This document shows positions 50,227 to 63,500 of a stretch of 64,000 bases of DNA, one piece after another; the stretch's first letter is position 1, and each line of letters begins with the position of its first letter. A program made the translations under genes and the position numbers. A model generated the notes under the pieces. It had not been told where the DNA came from and did no database searches. It worked only from the letters and a program-made list of their open reading frames with translations. Location of the stretch: contig NC_088300.1 of NCBI RefSeq assembly GCF_032854445.1, positions 13,519,370-13,583,369 of the forward strand. The letters are read 5' to 3'. The DNA is from Liolophura sinensis (taxonomy: Eukaryota; Mollusca; Polyplacophora; Chitonida; Chitonidae).

Positions 50227-52798
50227 GCAGTAAAGAAATGAAATAGTCACAGAATGGGTTGACCAAATCTTGATAAAGGGCCAAACCAACCTCACTGATT
50301 TCTGGTAAAATATAATTTGCTTGAGTAACGAATGAATGATTATGACTCAACGCACGTATGGATTGGTTTCTTAACAATATAAGTGCATGCAAATCCTAAA
50401 ATCACAACTTACATAACGGCATGTGCTAAATTAAATTCTTCGGTATATAACCAAAAAGAGTTACTACCTAATTGTTCCTGAAATAATTACAGGACCTTCG
50501 ACAAGCGTGACATGAATGTTTAAATCCATTATCATTGGTAAATAAATCAGTCATTTGCTTCAGGTTCGTACAGATGCAACCTAATGATGTACAACGGATA
50601 TCAGACACAAATCTTACAAGTCTTTGTAATTATACCACTGGCAGGGATAATTAAAACTGTTAATAATTTTAAAAAATTCTAAAAATACAATAAGCCTACA
50701 TTGCCTCATATTATTTAACCTATGAAAACATAACAGCGATAGACTGAAATATCAGAATATTTAGGTAGTTACATATACTTTATTATTTACATAAGAAGTT
50801 TATTTAGTTTATTCTTGGTTGTTACGGTGGATTAAAAGTGTAAAATGGTAACTCAAAGTAATTCATTTCATTTTTGTGACTTACAAATCATTACTTAGTG
50901 CATATGAAACATAGCATACCGTCGCATACCGTGGCATAAACTTCTGAATATTCACTTACCTCGCTGCTCATTCTGAAGTTTGTATTCAGGGATACCTTGG
51001 CATATGTAGATGTGGTATGGTTAGAATACAATCTCAGTGCACCAAGCGAAGCATTGGTTATAGGTTTACCCATGACCACCGAAACAACAACAACAGCATT
51101 AACAAGCATTAGTAATCATTGATGGCGTCCTTGTGTGAGTGACTCTAGAACTTATTTACTATATGCTCAGACTGGACCAGACAATGTGTATTTTAATGAC
51201 ATCTGTTAATACAGGGCATTCGTTGATGGTATTGGTGTGCAGCTGTGTTACTGTAGTTGCTTGTTCGACGACTGATTTGGCATTGCTGATTATCTGATTC
51301 AGACTGTCGCCCCTCCTGTTTTCGGAGGCGAGAAAGTGAGTGACGCGGGCCCAGGCGGCAATGTCCGATAAATTTATAAACGCCATATTTTATTCATAGA
51401 CTTTGGTCTGCTGATTTGTTGGGCTGTATTAGTACACCCATCATATTGATTTCAAGGTAATGGAATTTCATAATCAAAAGACAAAAAAAATAAAGGTAGA
51501 CTGTGATTGGATAAAAGGTACCGAAAGATACTTTAATTTTCAAAAATAGAGGCATGGGGTATTTTACTTGAAAACTGAGCTTAATTGCTGATAAGTATGT
51601 CCTGTCATAGATTAGAACTATTGGCTGATCTGTTAAAACTGATCATGTTCATTGCTTCAAATTTCCTTTAAATTAACGTTTGGACTAATTCATGTCATGG
51701 ACTGTCAGGACCGCTTGCTGGCTAAGCAGGCTAAGCCACTCACTAAACCGATTTACATTCACAAAATGACGTATGACTGTCTGCCTTTAAGGACTCTCTG
51801 TACCCATATATACAGAATTAGCGAGAGAATTTCATATATCCTTTCACTTGAAATAAATGATACGAAAAATTCCCTACAAGAATTCAGTACAGCTGAATAG
51901 ACGTAAAGCGACAATCCACAAATTTCCTATCCAACGCCAAGTTTGAACCCCGCACCACGAATGTTGTTGTTGTTGTTTTCGGAGGGGGGTTGGTTTTTTT
52001 TTTTTGGGGGGGGGGGGGTTCTGTCCTACATGTATATTGTATATTTGATCGTTTGCTTATTTCATCAATTTACCATTATTTTCACTGCTTATTCACCAAT
52101 ATTACAGTGACCAGGTCTTTGGGTGAGGGAAACTGAGCAGCAACTGGATCCCGAGAAGGATTGCCTACCAGATATCTCTATACATTTTACGACAATATAC
52201 AAACCAAGAAGAGACAGTGTCGCCATCAGATGGCTTATATATGGATTTGAAGCTGTTGTATAAGTTGTTGTTGCATATAAAAAGTATAGCCAGTATAGAA
52301 TATATATGATTTATTTATTGTGGGAGTCATTACAATGACGAGTTATTCACTTACATATGTTGAGGACCACGCCTCTGAGTGGGATACACCACCGCATTCT
52401 GACAAACCTTCTGCATCTCTTAACCTGTTCCTATATACACTGACATGTTGGCGCACCATTTGATCATAATTTGTTTACACAAAATCAGAATTTTCTTACT
52501 GTTTAGGATTAAATGATCTTTTTTTTAAATATCTGAATCCTCTTGTTTTCTTAGATGAGCTGCACATATATTGAGTTTAGAGATTACTAATGTAATCCCA
52601 ATATGGTTCTAATCCACATGCAGGCGATTGTTAGTGGGGATTTCCCTCCTGTTGTACACTGACGTATGTTAGCTCCTTTAACTTACATTTACCGTTGAGT
52701 ACTTTTTGTGGCTGACATCTAAATCAATGACGAATGTCTTGAAAACCACATAAAACACAATTTTACCTATTTCGCTTGTCCTTTCTCCTCGGAAAATC

Positions 52799-53141
52799 AC
52801 CGGCCCAGATAGCACAGTTGGTAGAGCGTCCGCTTCGGGACCGGTAGAACCGGGATCGATCCTTGATCGAGTCAAACCTAAGACTTTAAAAGAGGAATTT
52901 GTAACTTCCTCGCCTGGCGTTCAGCATGAAGGGGGATAGTGTGACGACTGGTTGACCCGTATCAGTATAATGGCTCTGGCGGGGCACCTCAGTGAAGCAG
53001 CACTAAATAAAAGAGCGGTGGAAATCCGTCCTGCAACAAGGAGGCACATTACACGTACATGCACCCTAAAGATTCCTTCGTCGTCATATGACTGAAAAAT
53101 TGTTGAGTACGACGTTAAACCCCAATCACTCACTCACTCAC
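52799..53141 (+). mobile_element. SINE family B, full-length copy with target-site duplication
   Basis: The 343-bp element starts with a tRNA-like head (CGGCCCAGATAGCACAGTTG, GTAGAGCGTCC, B-box-like GGGATCGATCC). A body of over 200 bp follows, then TTGAGTACGACGTTAAAC and a (CACT)n tail. The flanking 13-bp repeat TCCTCGGAAAATC (52786-52798) and TCCTAGGAAAATC (53142-53154) differs at one base, which marks a retrotransposition event. Nearly the whole length matches the reverse complement of 26464-26810. It carries no ORF and would depend on LINE reverse transcriptase. Confidence 0.93.
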
Positions 53142-54824
53142 TCCTAGGAAAATCTGCATACACATTCCAGGTCAAAATTTGTTGCAGATAATGTCGTAAT
53201 GCCTTCCATATCAGCATACCAGAATTATCTTCTTATTATTTCTTAATCTTATCTTAATCTTTATTTTCTCTTAATTTTGTAGAAGTTGACATTCCAGTAG
53301 GCCTTATATTTGAAAGCCGTATTTTCACCATATTGATGTATTTGTCTCATCAAGAGAAAGTACCAACAGAGTGTCTACATTTCTAGTCACTTTCAATATA
53401 CAGTAAACATGCCAATATACAGGCATGTTTACAAAAACAGTGACGCCACCACCATTTAATCACACTTAACAAATCATCTAGACGGACGAATTTCTGTCTC
53501 AAAAGTGGGTACGGTAGGAATTTTGTAGGTCGTTGTACAGTTAAAGATATTTTGTTAAACAGCAAAAAAATTCATCAGATGCGTTACTTGTTGTCGAAGA
53601 CATCTTGTATCAAATATAACCTGAACTGTCTTTTCCTCTTGGATGATTACTGCTGAACATTTGCTGATTCTTTACATATTTTTAACACGCTTTAACCTTC
53701 GCATGCAAGTATATAGCCATTGGCATAACATATTATTTCTACTAAAGAGCAGAAGAGAATCTTTGTTCTCACGATAACATATCACGTTTGTCGTCAGTGA
53801 CGTGATCATAATTAAGATTCCTGACTTAACGTAATGTAGCCTACTTATTAAATTGTCAAATGTACTTATTGAATTGTTGAACAGAATTGAAATCGTATTC
53901 ATTCTATGTCACAACGTCACAGTTTTAGTTTTTGATAACGTATTAAGTTTTCCCCTTTAAATATTAACATATTATCTGAATTGCGTGACCTTTCACCGAT
54001 ATGTGTGAAGAAGTTTAATGAATTTGCCAGGGATATAACTCATGAACATTTAGCGCAATTGATACAGTCAATGATCGGTTACTCTACTCGTATACGCACT
54101 AATGAGTTCATTTTAGAACGGAATTGCTGTGCGTTAAATGAGGTCCCATCCGTGGCTTATTCGTGTGTATGCAAGCAGTTATTATGTTAATAAAAGTTTG
54201 ACTCTTATATCAGCGTTGATGTTGAATTATACATAGCATCCATTATTTAAACCCTAAACGTAACACAAAGATGGATATCACAGAACACATAGGGACATAA
54301 TGCAATGCACGACCAAGAAACTTGTACGATCCTCCAATGGAGTTTTTACCGGCAATGTCCGATTAGGAGGAATCCATAAGCATGCATCAAATATTTATTT
54401 TAAGATAAGAAGGCTGCATGTTCATGCATGGGAATAGCTGTAATACTAACAATACTATATATGAATCTACATTTAAGACCTACCATCACTGGAGTTAAGG
54501 AATAGTTAGACAAACCACATTTTGTAAACATTTATTTTGGGCTACGTTGAAAAGGGATTCTATATTTGTGTTTTTGGTGATTTAATTCGGTAAATGATCT
54601 TTGCCCAATTGGTATTCTTACTTTGGTGTTTGAACCAAGGTCTGTTCATCACATCTTCGGATGAAAGTGCACCCTTTGGAAGTACACTGTAGGGACTGGG
54701 ACGCACATCCCAAGAAAATGGCCTAGGGATATGTAATACAAGTAACTATATTATATGGCAACTCGTCCTGCAGGTACAGTGCATTCTTATGGTTACCTTA
54801 ATCAGGTGTACGTGTCTCTCCGAC

Positions 54825-54925
54825 AGATTTTTAACACATACACACAAAAACACTTGTGTTAAAATATAGTACAACTTGTGTTGATTCAACACAGAACTGT
54901 GCTACCCCAACACAAATATGTATTA
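54825..54925. repeat. Cluster of palindromic TTGTGTT / AACACAA motifs
   Basis: About six copies of TTGTGTT or its complement occur in 100 bp, including a near-perfect hairpin TGTGTTGATTCAACACA at about 54883. The pattern suggests a remnant of a repeat built from short inverted motifs. A related CAACACAG lies in the middle of the MITE at 13892. Confidence 0.55.
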
Positions 54926-54980
54926 AATAAATGTGAAGTACATGCACATGTTTGTATTACAAAATAATATAATATATATC

Positions 54981-55090
54981 GAAGCTACGGCTTCCTATTT
55001 TAAGGCCTTAGGTATGACCCGACCCTGGCCTAACCCTGGACCTATGACCCCCAAAGGGGACGTTCTATCACTGAGCTATCGGGGACGGTC
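54981..55090 (-). repeat. SINE family B, 5' fragment, minus strand
   Basis: Read on the minus strand, GACCGTCCCCGATAGCTCAG, TGATAGAACGTCCCC and a later ACCTAAGGCCTTAAAATAGG match the head and following body of family B (compare ACCTAAGACTTTAAAAGAGG at about 52878). The B-box is degenerate and the 3' domain is missing. It is an older, truncated copy. Confidence 0.75.
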
Positions 55091-56534
55091 GCTTTGACAA
55101 CAAGAAACATTCGTAACAATAATTGTTCATGTCGATTTTATACATTTTCAACGTATTACACAATTACTAATCTACACATTTCCCAGATTGTTTCAATCTT
55201 CTTAAATTCTTTCAAGAGCAAGCAATTCCTGTTCCTTGTAAGCTTTAAAATAGATTATTCTCAAATAGTGTGAGACATACGTGATTGTTTTGCGTTAAAG
55301 TCAAGACTGGATACGGCAAAATGTCCCGTTATTCAGACTGACTGTCTTCGAGGTTGGACAATAAGAGGTTTTATGCCTGTTCTAGTCTTGTGACAGGTGA
55401 CAACGCCCCGCAATTGATGTCAGGTGACACAAAGAGAGAGTAATAACTTATTATTACGCTCAAGCACCAATGGCTCTCTACGAGTGGAATAAATCCCCAA
55501 TCTATTTACACTCAAGTGGATGCTCATTCAAGTTTGTTCACACCCTCTTTGACGACGTGGACGGGCACGAGAGGCGACTGTCTCCAGCCAGTCAATACCG
55601 GATTGTTAACGCTCTATGTCATCGTACCAAATAACCACAAACATAGTACCACTACACTCTAAATTATTTACACCCATAACGGGGCGAAGTTTAAATATTC
55701 CAAGGTCTGCTCCTTTTAACAGAATGAAATTTAACGCCTGTTGTATGTTTCCTCCACAAGCTAGATGTAAATATGCAACACTACGTGTGAAATTCAAGAA
55801 GTCGTGCACCTTTGAAATATTTCTGTCGCCAAAGGTATGACAATTGTATACCGGTATTTTTATCACTTTCTTAAACAACATTATTTTCGTCCTGCTAAGG
55901 GAAAAGTTAGCTTCAAAAAATATTATAGAAAACTGATGAATGCGCATGACAAAGGCATTTGTGTCAGTTTTTCTTCAAGTAATAAGACGGGTTATGTTCA
56001 TTAATTGCATGGAGGCACATAGCTACGTACTAGTAAATACCAGTGAAATAAAAAGTCGCATTGAATACCTGACAGAATCAACATGTGTCAGTTTAGTTAA
56101 AACGTTCTTGATAATGGGATTTTTAATGAAATGTTGTACTAAATATGGAGAAATTTTGCAGCCAAATGTGGACGACATTATTGCTTTTCATTTCTCTCTC
56201 TCAGAGAGGTAAGAACCCTTAAACGATTCCATTCTGTGTCTCTTGAATTTGGATCGAATATCGGTCCATTTGTTTCGGTATATTAGCTACATTCCCTGTA
56301 ATTATGATGTTGTGATAAACATCAGTATAGCCCAGAAAAACTTGAAGAGTTGGAACACTAGTCGTGAATTAAATGTAACAGACAGGTAACTCGTTATTTA
56401 ATGGTCGAGTATTAAGGCTTATGTACGCGCAGACTCGTGAATTTATTTTGTTATCTATTTATTTCTATGGTTGTTGTTTAAAGATATACTTAAGAAGTTG
56501 TCTCTTTCTCTATAAAATCTATAAATTTTCTTTG

Positions 56535-56612
56535 CATGGTGGGTTTTGAACCAACGCCTCGTATGTCCCAGCAACCGAAAGACATTCGCCTTTAAGCTCT
56601 CGGCCAGGGCGC
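56535..56612 (-). repeat. tRNA-Ser/Leu-like pseudogene or SINE head
   Basis: On the minus strand, CCTGGCCGAGAGCTTAAAGG (A-box, 56587-56608) resembles the TGGCCGAGTGGTTAAGGCG of serine and leucine tRNAs, and GTTGGTTCAAAACCC (56541-56555) resembles the T-arm and B-box. The spacing fits a tRNA with a variable arm. The anticodon stem does not pair well, so a functional tRNA is unlikely. Confidence 0.45.
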
Positions 56613-57959
56613 GTTCCCCAGGATTTAATCACCAATGGACCAATAACATCCATCATCAATCATTCAGTGCGTAAGTCAGGGTGATAATCAGGCTGGCCCA
56701 ATGGCTCTGGGTCTACACTAAGAACATCCCAAACCAAACAATCAAACATCGTAACAAGATTCGGAAACGTTCCGTTCATGTTGGCCCATATTGTTAGCTG
56801 TGGCTCATGGTTTGTTTTCTAACATAAGAAATCCGATTCGCTAGTAAGATACATAAACAACCCAGTGTTATGTGTGTATGTCTGGGATCTGATGTGACAG
56901 CCTCTACTTCAGCCACTCAACGAAGGAATGTGCCAGCGATCGAGTTTCCGACAAATCAACACACTTATTGGACACAAAACTTCGCAACCTGCAACAAGGA
57001 GTTCGCACCGCTGCACCAAGGAGACGTCAACAAAAGTCATTTAAAAGTGTGTAAGGTGTAAAGTGTCGTAAGCCCACATGATGGCTCGCGCTATTTTGGA
57101 GATTTTGATATAGATTTGTCAATCATCCTGAATGACTGAAGCTGATATAGCCACAGAAAATCTAGCAGACTACTGCATTACATGTGTTACATTCTTATTT
57201 TCATTTCACATTTGTCATTCTTATAAAAATTCCAACCAAGATCGTAAAAAGTACAGATACAAAAAAATGCTTTTTAGCGATAAAAACTTTGTCTTTGTTT
57301 GAGATCTTGGACACAAACACCACAAACCACTACAGAATCTCAATATCGCCCACAAAAACATATGCAAAACAAAACTTTTACATAGCACTGTAAGGGCATC
57401 TTTATGATTTGCTGATTTTGGAAAGCGGACAACGCCCAAAGAAAATGGCAACTAACTGGAATGCAAGAAAAAAGCATCACTTAAAAGCATGAGCCTGGAC
57501 CAAGAAAGAACTTCATCAAACGGTTTCCTTGGCGAATACTCACATCGTCTGACAAGTTCATGACTGTAACGTAAGACGACAGGCACAAACCTGACACCAA
57601 AGACACGAAAATTGTATTTGTCTGAATGAATCGTGTCAGCCGAGAAGCTGGTATTAGTCTGACGGTTTCTGCATTTATTGTCAAAGGCCATAATTCGTGC
57701 GAAACCCAAGTCCAGTGTGTTACATGGCCTGGTATTGCGAGAGGGAGATGAGTCCACGCAATCCATGCTGACGTTAATTTACTAAATCTCTTCGTGTTGT
57801 AGATCAAGACGGCCATATAATTCCGGGTCTTTGTATAGCCCCTTGTGATCTATCAAATTACACGTTTAGCCTGTATTAGCACCCGTGTAACGGCGCTTCC
57901 GTAACAATTACCACGGCCGTCGGATTAGACCAGCGTCGGTGTGTTGTTCAAGCTTACAC

Positions 57960-58140
57960 AATCATCTGGTGGCGAGCGGACTCCATCCCCCTCCCCAGCC
58001 CAGGGATAGCGCCGTCATCCAATTCCCGGGAGACACCCACGTGTGGCCAGCGACTTCTCCACGTGCTGCACCGATATAAGGCGTGGCCCCGATAAGAGAG
58101 TCGGCTCAGGTGAAGTGTTTATCGCTTAATACAAAACAGG
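57960..58140 (+). promoter_or_regulatory. Promoter-like segment: TATA box, possible initiator and splice donor
   Basis: A stretch less AT-rich than its surroundings, with two E-box-like sites (CCCACGTGTGG and CCACGTGCTG), leads to GATATAAGGCG (TATAA at 58075-58079). An initiator-like CTCAGG has its A at 58108, 33 bases downstream of the TATA start. AAAACAG/GTAAAT then gives a good splice donor at 58140. This could be a short noncoding first exon of a + strand transcript running toward the window end. No coding exon downstream was recognised, so the call rests on motif spacing alone. Confidence 0.3.
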
Positions 58141-60322
58141 TAAATGGTTACATGAGCACAAATACATTATTGAAATGACACAAGCTTACGTCCGACAGGA
58201 CGCCTTTTCTTCTTGGCTCTCGGTGTAGTTCATTGTGCAGTTTATAGTGAGGTGTCCGATGGGCAACCCATCACAAATAGTTTCCGCGCACAACCGGATC
58301 GTCGAATCAAGCTATGCAATGGCTTAACACTTTCAGTAGTGCTCTCAATACTTTTCGAAGGTACACTGGTTTCCTCCATGTTCTGCCTTGTTCACTCATC
58401 AGCCTACTCGTCTTTGTGTACGTGAAAATAGTTTCCAGCAATATGTAACATACCAAGGCAAATACATAAATGAATTTGTGAGTCGTTACACATTTCTGCC
58501 GTACTTTTGCCATCAAACCATATTGTAACTACGCCCACTGCTGCTATGTCATGAACTATAAAGCTCGTGCATTCTTTAAAAACGTCAAATGGGCACTACG
58601 CGATTTAAAAGAAAAGCATGCTATGAATTTAAAATTCTCCCATAACATCAAATATTCACTACATCCTTCGAACAATTAATCTGATTATATTGTTAATGCT
58701 CGCGTTACAATTGCTTCCTTTAAAAGTATTGCAGATTGAAAATCACAAATCATACTGACTCGTAAAGAATCAAGATAGAAAATAAAACCATGGACGTGAA
58801 AGATGAAAGTGAGTTAGGCGTAACGTCGACTTCAGCAATGTGCACGAGTCTAGTTTTCCGGTGTAAATGATGTTAGAAACACAAACTACTTATGTGCGGG
58901 ACTAGTTTTCTTCTCGACGGATGATATTGGACTATTTTTCCAAAGTGGTTGATGCTAAAAGGTCGACGTAAGCAGTTTCTACGAGACAAGTACTAGTATG
59001 CACAGAACTAGTTCTCCAGAGCGGAAGAACCTGGAAACGTCGACACTAACGACTTTCGCGGGAACAGTGATATCTGTTCAGTCAGGTGGACAAAAAGAAG
59101 CTTTACTGCTTTGTTTACGTACCTGCCGCTTTTCAATAATTTGTTATGACTGGCCTCAAAATGAAAATTTCACGTGTTAGTTCTTTGCTATTGTAATTAT
59201 TAAAACATGATCTTTGACTGAATGTATTTCTGTTTATGTAAAAACAACACTTTTGGATTTTATGAAAATAGTTTGTGACTAATAAACTAATGGCCTGAGT
59301 CATTAATTGCTCAGTTGAAGGATTCCGAATATTGATCAAGATCAAGAGACTTTGTATCTTAAATGTATTTTGGTTAAGATATGTATCTGTTCTTTTGTTC
59401 CATCAGTGTTCACATATTCTTATCACCAAATATCATTCAATTTTTAAACCATTTACAATTTACCACGTAAACTTTATAATCCCTATTTTCAACCAGTTCA
59501 TTAGTTAATCGTTTTTGGTATTTATTGCCTTAGTTATGTTAAAAATTCTCGTGGTTTTTAGACCTTTCCAGGCGCTTACCTTCATAAGCTTTATATTCTT
59601 AAAATCATCGCAATATTTTGGCAAGGCTTAATTAGTTCTTGTAAAACACACGCAATTTCTGCATGTGACTATGAGTGTGTAAAAGTTGGCGAGCGTTATC
59701 AGTGCTCATATCTGTCACGTGTGCTATGGGCTTTTTGCCAGGGGAAGGCCGGGCCGGATATTAGCCAATAGGCAGCCATCTGTCAACTATATAGACAGTC
59801 ACGTGTCATTTTTCGCTACGGACGTAATGCATAAGTCTGTAATATATTCATTGCGGTTAATGAATTAGATCGCTATCAACCCGCTATGTTATTATGTCAA
59901 AGGAAAACAAATCACCATGACCACTACACGTCTTCATTAAAGCCCTTTTGCCCTTTTAAAATTTATAAAACATTCAAATCTGAATTTACGGGAAATTCGA
60001 AAGTGGCAAAAAATATTCAGGTGACAGTACACGCAATTGGGAACGTCACAAAACGGAAAACTTCGCACCGTTTCACATAATAACATTTAAAATTATTTCC
60101 TTGTCGTTGTGATGAGACAGTATTTGTACAAATATCAGTGTACAGATTTCTGAAAATAATTGAAATACTTTCTTTATAAACAGATTTTTGTAAACGTAGA
60201 TAAATTGATTGTCTATGTCTATGATTAACTGATACTTTGTCTACCATACAAAATGAAATGTACCAAATCAGCAGATCCATTACTTCAAGGCTATTAATAG
60301 TACAAAAATAGTAGCCTTTACA

Positions 60323-60596
60323 CACTCAAAATATGAATTTGCTAATTTTAACAGAAAGTCTGTTGTCTGAATAATGTTAGAATGTATTCTGTTTTTATAA
60401 CATAGTACTGTCATATTGAACATAATATCATGTTAGTCTAACAGAATCGTAATGTTAAATTAATAGAATGTGTGAGCTATATTTAACGGAATAATCTGTT
60501 GCAATAACAGAATACATTCTAGCATCATTCAGACAACAGTCATTCAGATTAATGTAAATAAAATTATCAGATGAATGTTTTGAGCGTAAGAAATAT
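60323..60596. mobile_element. MITE-like palindromic element, copy 2
   Basis: This element begins CACTCAAAAT and ends TTTTGAGCG. It shares with copy 1 the blocks AATTTTAACAGAAAG, GTTAGAATGTATTCTG, GAATAATCTGTTGCAATA and CATTCTAGCATCA in the same order. Its halves are inverted repeats (GAATGTATTCTGTT against AACAGAATACATTC). It is somewhat longer than copy 1 and more decayed. No coding capacity is present. Confidence 0.75.
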
Positions 60597-63500
60597 TCAC
60601 TGGATGTTCTACTGACGTACATGCAGCGTAAGAACTTACCACAAGGAAAAAAGTTCCAAGGACACAAGCTTTAACTATTTTCAGCATCGATGCGCTTCCG
60701 TGTAAATATTATCTTGACCCTACATGTCTGTGGTATGTTCGCGAACAAACCTCCCGACACCTTCTGTCTGTCCTCAAAATCCGGTAGGAACCCTTGCCAG
60801 ATCTCCTTCCAGTCCTGTAAGTCATATGGGGGTGTAGCTCACTGTGTAAAGTACGTGATTCGGAAATAAGAGGCACTAGGTGATTGTTTGAATTGTTCCG
60901 TGTAATTCGTTAAACCTGTGAAACATTTTAAATTTGTGCATACCTTTCTTCGCGTCTGATGATTGTGTAAATACTACAACCAACTCACTGACTTGGAGCA
61001 TATCGTTGAAATATTACAGGTATCATATTTCACCTTTATAATAACGTAGCAATTGGCATCGATCATATAACGTCCACACTGTGTGGATTGCTGCATGATC
61101 ACGGTAATATCGCTTCCCTTGCATTCTGTGATTTTCCTTGTGCGGTCAGAAGGAAACATTATTCTGGGAAAAGGCAGGGAAAATGCAATAACTAATGACT
61201 TTGAATGTTGGGTATAGCACAAGCGGAATAACAAAACAATGTGTGATATACTTATTGCCAGTAAGTCAGCAAATTATAAATAACATAGTCCTTCACAAGG
61301 ATGTTTATAGCATCAGAAGATAATGGCCTGCTTTAAAACAGAAGAGGCTCTGTGGATAGATGGGGAGGAATAATGGCTATGGACAAAGACAAAACTGTAG
61401 AGGGAGCCTCAATAACATCTGCTTAACTCGTTTTGGACACAGCAATTGCGGGAATATAACCCTGACTGTTTCTTCATTAATGGCTCACCCGTCCCATTAC
61501 GGTCTTACCTAAATGGCAGTGTGTGCGGGGTAGTGCTGGATAGCAAACCGGAAATAATTACATTAGCCTGCCTATGAAACTGGGGATACTGTGCGCGATT
61601 TTGTCACTTCCCATGAAGCTCTTCCGTTAACAGCGTTAAAACTGATCGCCCATGCCCCATAAACGTATTATCTGAAATCTTTCGCAAGAAGCCATTTCTA
61701 TATTGGTGAAATTATCACGTCTAATGCCAACAAGACCTGACGTAATCCAGTTTCCTCGCAAGAACAAAACTAACAGCAGTGACGCCAGAGATTTTCAGTG
61801 AGATAAAGCGTATATCACACTAAAAACATATCATCATCCTAAGTAACTTTGCTCCTTATCATTTGCCTTGATAATGGCAACAGCATTTAGACACTGTCAC
61901 TACGAAAACCAGCTGTCTGTAGTAATCATGCTAAGTAGTCTGGATTGATGAAGAGTAGCTTTGAACCCGCTGCAGGGATGCAGTACTAATGATCCTTAAT
62001 ATTCCTCTTACTTAACAGACTTTGTCAAAATACTTATCAACTTTACATACAACTGCTATTACGGAAGATCTTGTTAAATCGGTTGATTTGCCGTCCGTTC
62101 AAACGTCTTTGTGTGGCAAAGTTCTACCTTATATCATTTTATGATGATAAACTCATCAAGAGTAAGTCAGTATTGAAGTAAATGGATATCCCAGTAAGAG
62201 TTGTGTGGATAAAGAAGCCGTATGCTGCGTTGGCAACCGGGAAGGAGGTGCGCGGGCCGGCAGAGAATTGGCCTAACAGTTGTTGGTGTACTCGAGCAGG
62301 AGAAATTTTTCAGACAGCGGCCTGTAATCGATGAGTTAAACCAGTAAGCGAACACGTGCGATTTGAGAAACCTGGTGTAAACACAAAGGGTCGGCCGTTA
62401 ATCGCTGTTGGTTTTGGCCCGCAGCGACACCCAGCAAATGTTTCGTGTTTTAACCCGAGGTTTTTTGGGGGACAAAGAATGTCCGTTTTCGTTAAGAATA
62501 AATTTTGATGGCCTGGCCTTGGTAGCTTTGTGTAATATAACCCCATGCCCGGAGCTACTTTAAAGAAACCATGGTAAGGCTTTAATGACGAAGAAAAGAT
62601 TATACGTCCGCTAGGGGCATCCAGTGACATCCGACAAGAGGGAGGAAGCGGTGTCCGGGTTTGAGGTCTAAAACCTTACGATTCCATCCCCTAACGATTG
62701 AAAAGAAGCGCCTCTTCTGATTTCAATCTTCCCTCATAGCTATTTCCTACGTTTTTATTCCCAGTTGACGACAAAAAACGTGGTCGTTTCCATTAAACGA
62801 CGCCGAATTAACAGTCACATACCCTCAATTCGATATCTACTATTTCATTATTCTGGGTAATTCGCAGAAAATTGGGCACATAAACGTTTATCGACAAACA
62901 GCAAGTGCCGCGGGCGTGAGGTGACGCCTTGGCCGCGTCTTAGCCTGTAATTGCGTTTCCTGACAATCCTGTCGTGTCCAAGCAATCGCTAAATCACAAC
63001 CAGTTCGGTAAGCAGATGATCGGAGAAAATTGACGTTCATGAGACCAGGGCAGACTTAACACGGTTTCTTGCAATAACGTTATCGGCTGTAATTTGGTTG
63101 AGAACTGTGCACAATCTGTTCAGTCCAAGCAGATTTATACGGCAACCCTAATGTGAGAAGTCTACCGTTCAAAATTCTATATTCTCCCTCTTCAAAGTTG
63201 GATAACATTACCAAGTAAAAAAACTGAGGTAAACTTTCACATATTGTCCTTACTTTTGGCGAGGATGAGGTGATGTGTAGATAATAAGAAACACCTTGCT
63301 CTTCCGCATTCTCAAGCAGAGTTATTTCAGTTAGTAAAAACGCAAGCAGCTTATATAATCATGCAAGACAATGGGAAAAAAATATTCATCATATATACAT
63401 GCAAGAATTGTGAATAGATTTTTGGTTTACCGCGTGGTTATCACGTGGGATTTTTGTCTGAACGTATACGTTTCTTTACATGATGATTGCGTGCAAACGA

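Larger units (their letters stand above)
42991..52798. other. AT-rich gene-poor stretch
   Basis: No gene recognised; open frames are short and AT-driven. Separate features within it are the inverted repeat at 44681-44834, a short tandem repeat at 48581-48657 and a local duplication at 50160-50226. A T/G homopolymer block lies at 51963-52018. The segment 49090-49640 is less AT-rich and could be regulatory. Confidence 0.55.
53155..60322. other. Gene-poor stretch
   Basis: No gene recognised. A truncated SINE B (54981-55090), a palindromic AACACA-rich cluster (54825-54925), a tRNA-like fragment (56535-56612) and a promoter-like segment (57960-58140) are listed separately. Open frames at 55606-55947 and 57452-57816 lack motifs. 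Confidence 0.5.

Noticed and set aside
50033-50392. 119-codon minus-strand frame with an internal GAIIYS duplication
   Set aside because: The peptide duplication comes from the local DNA duplication at 50160-50226; no other evidence of coding.
57452-57816. Two overlapping minus-strand frames (104 and 111 codons)
   Set aside because: They overlap in different frames, have no motifs and no splice context.
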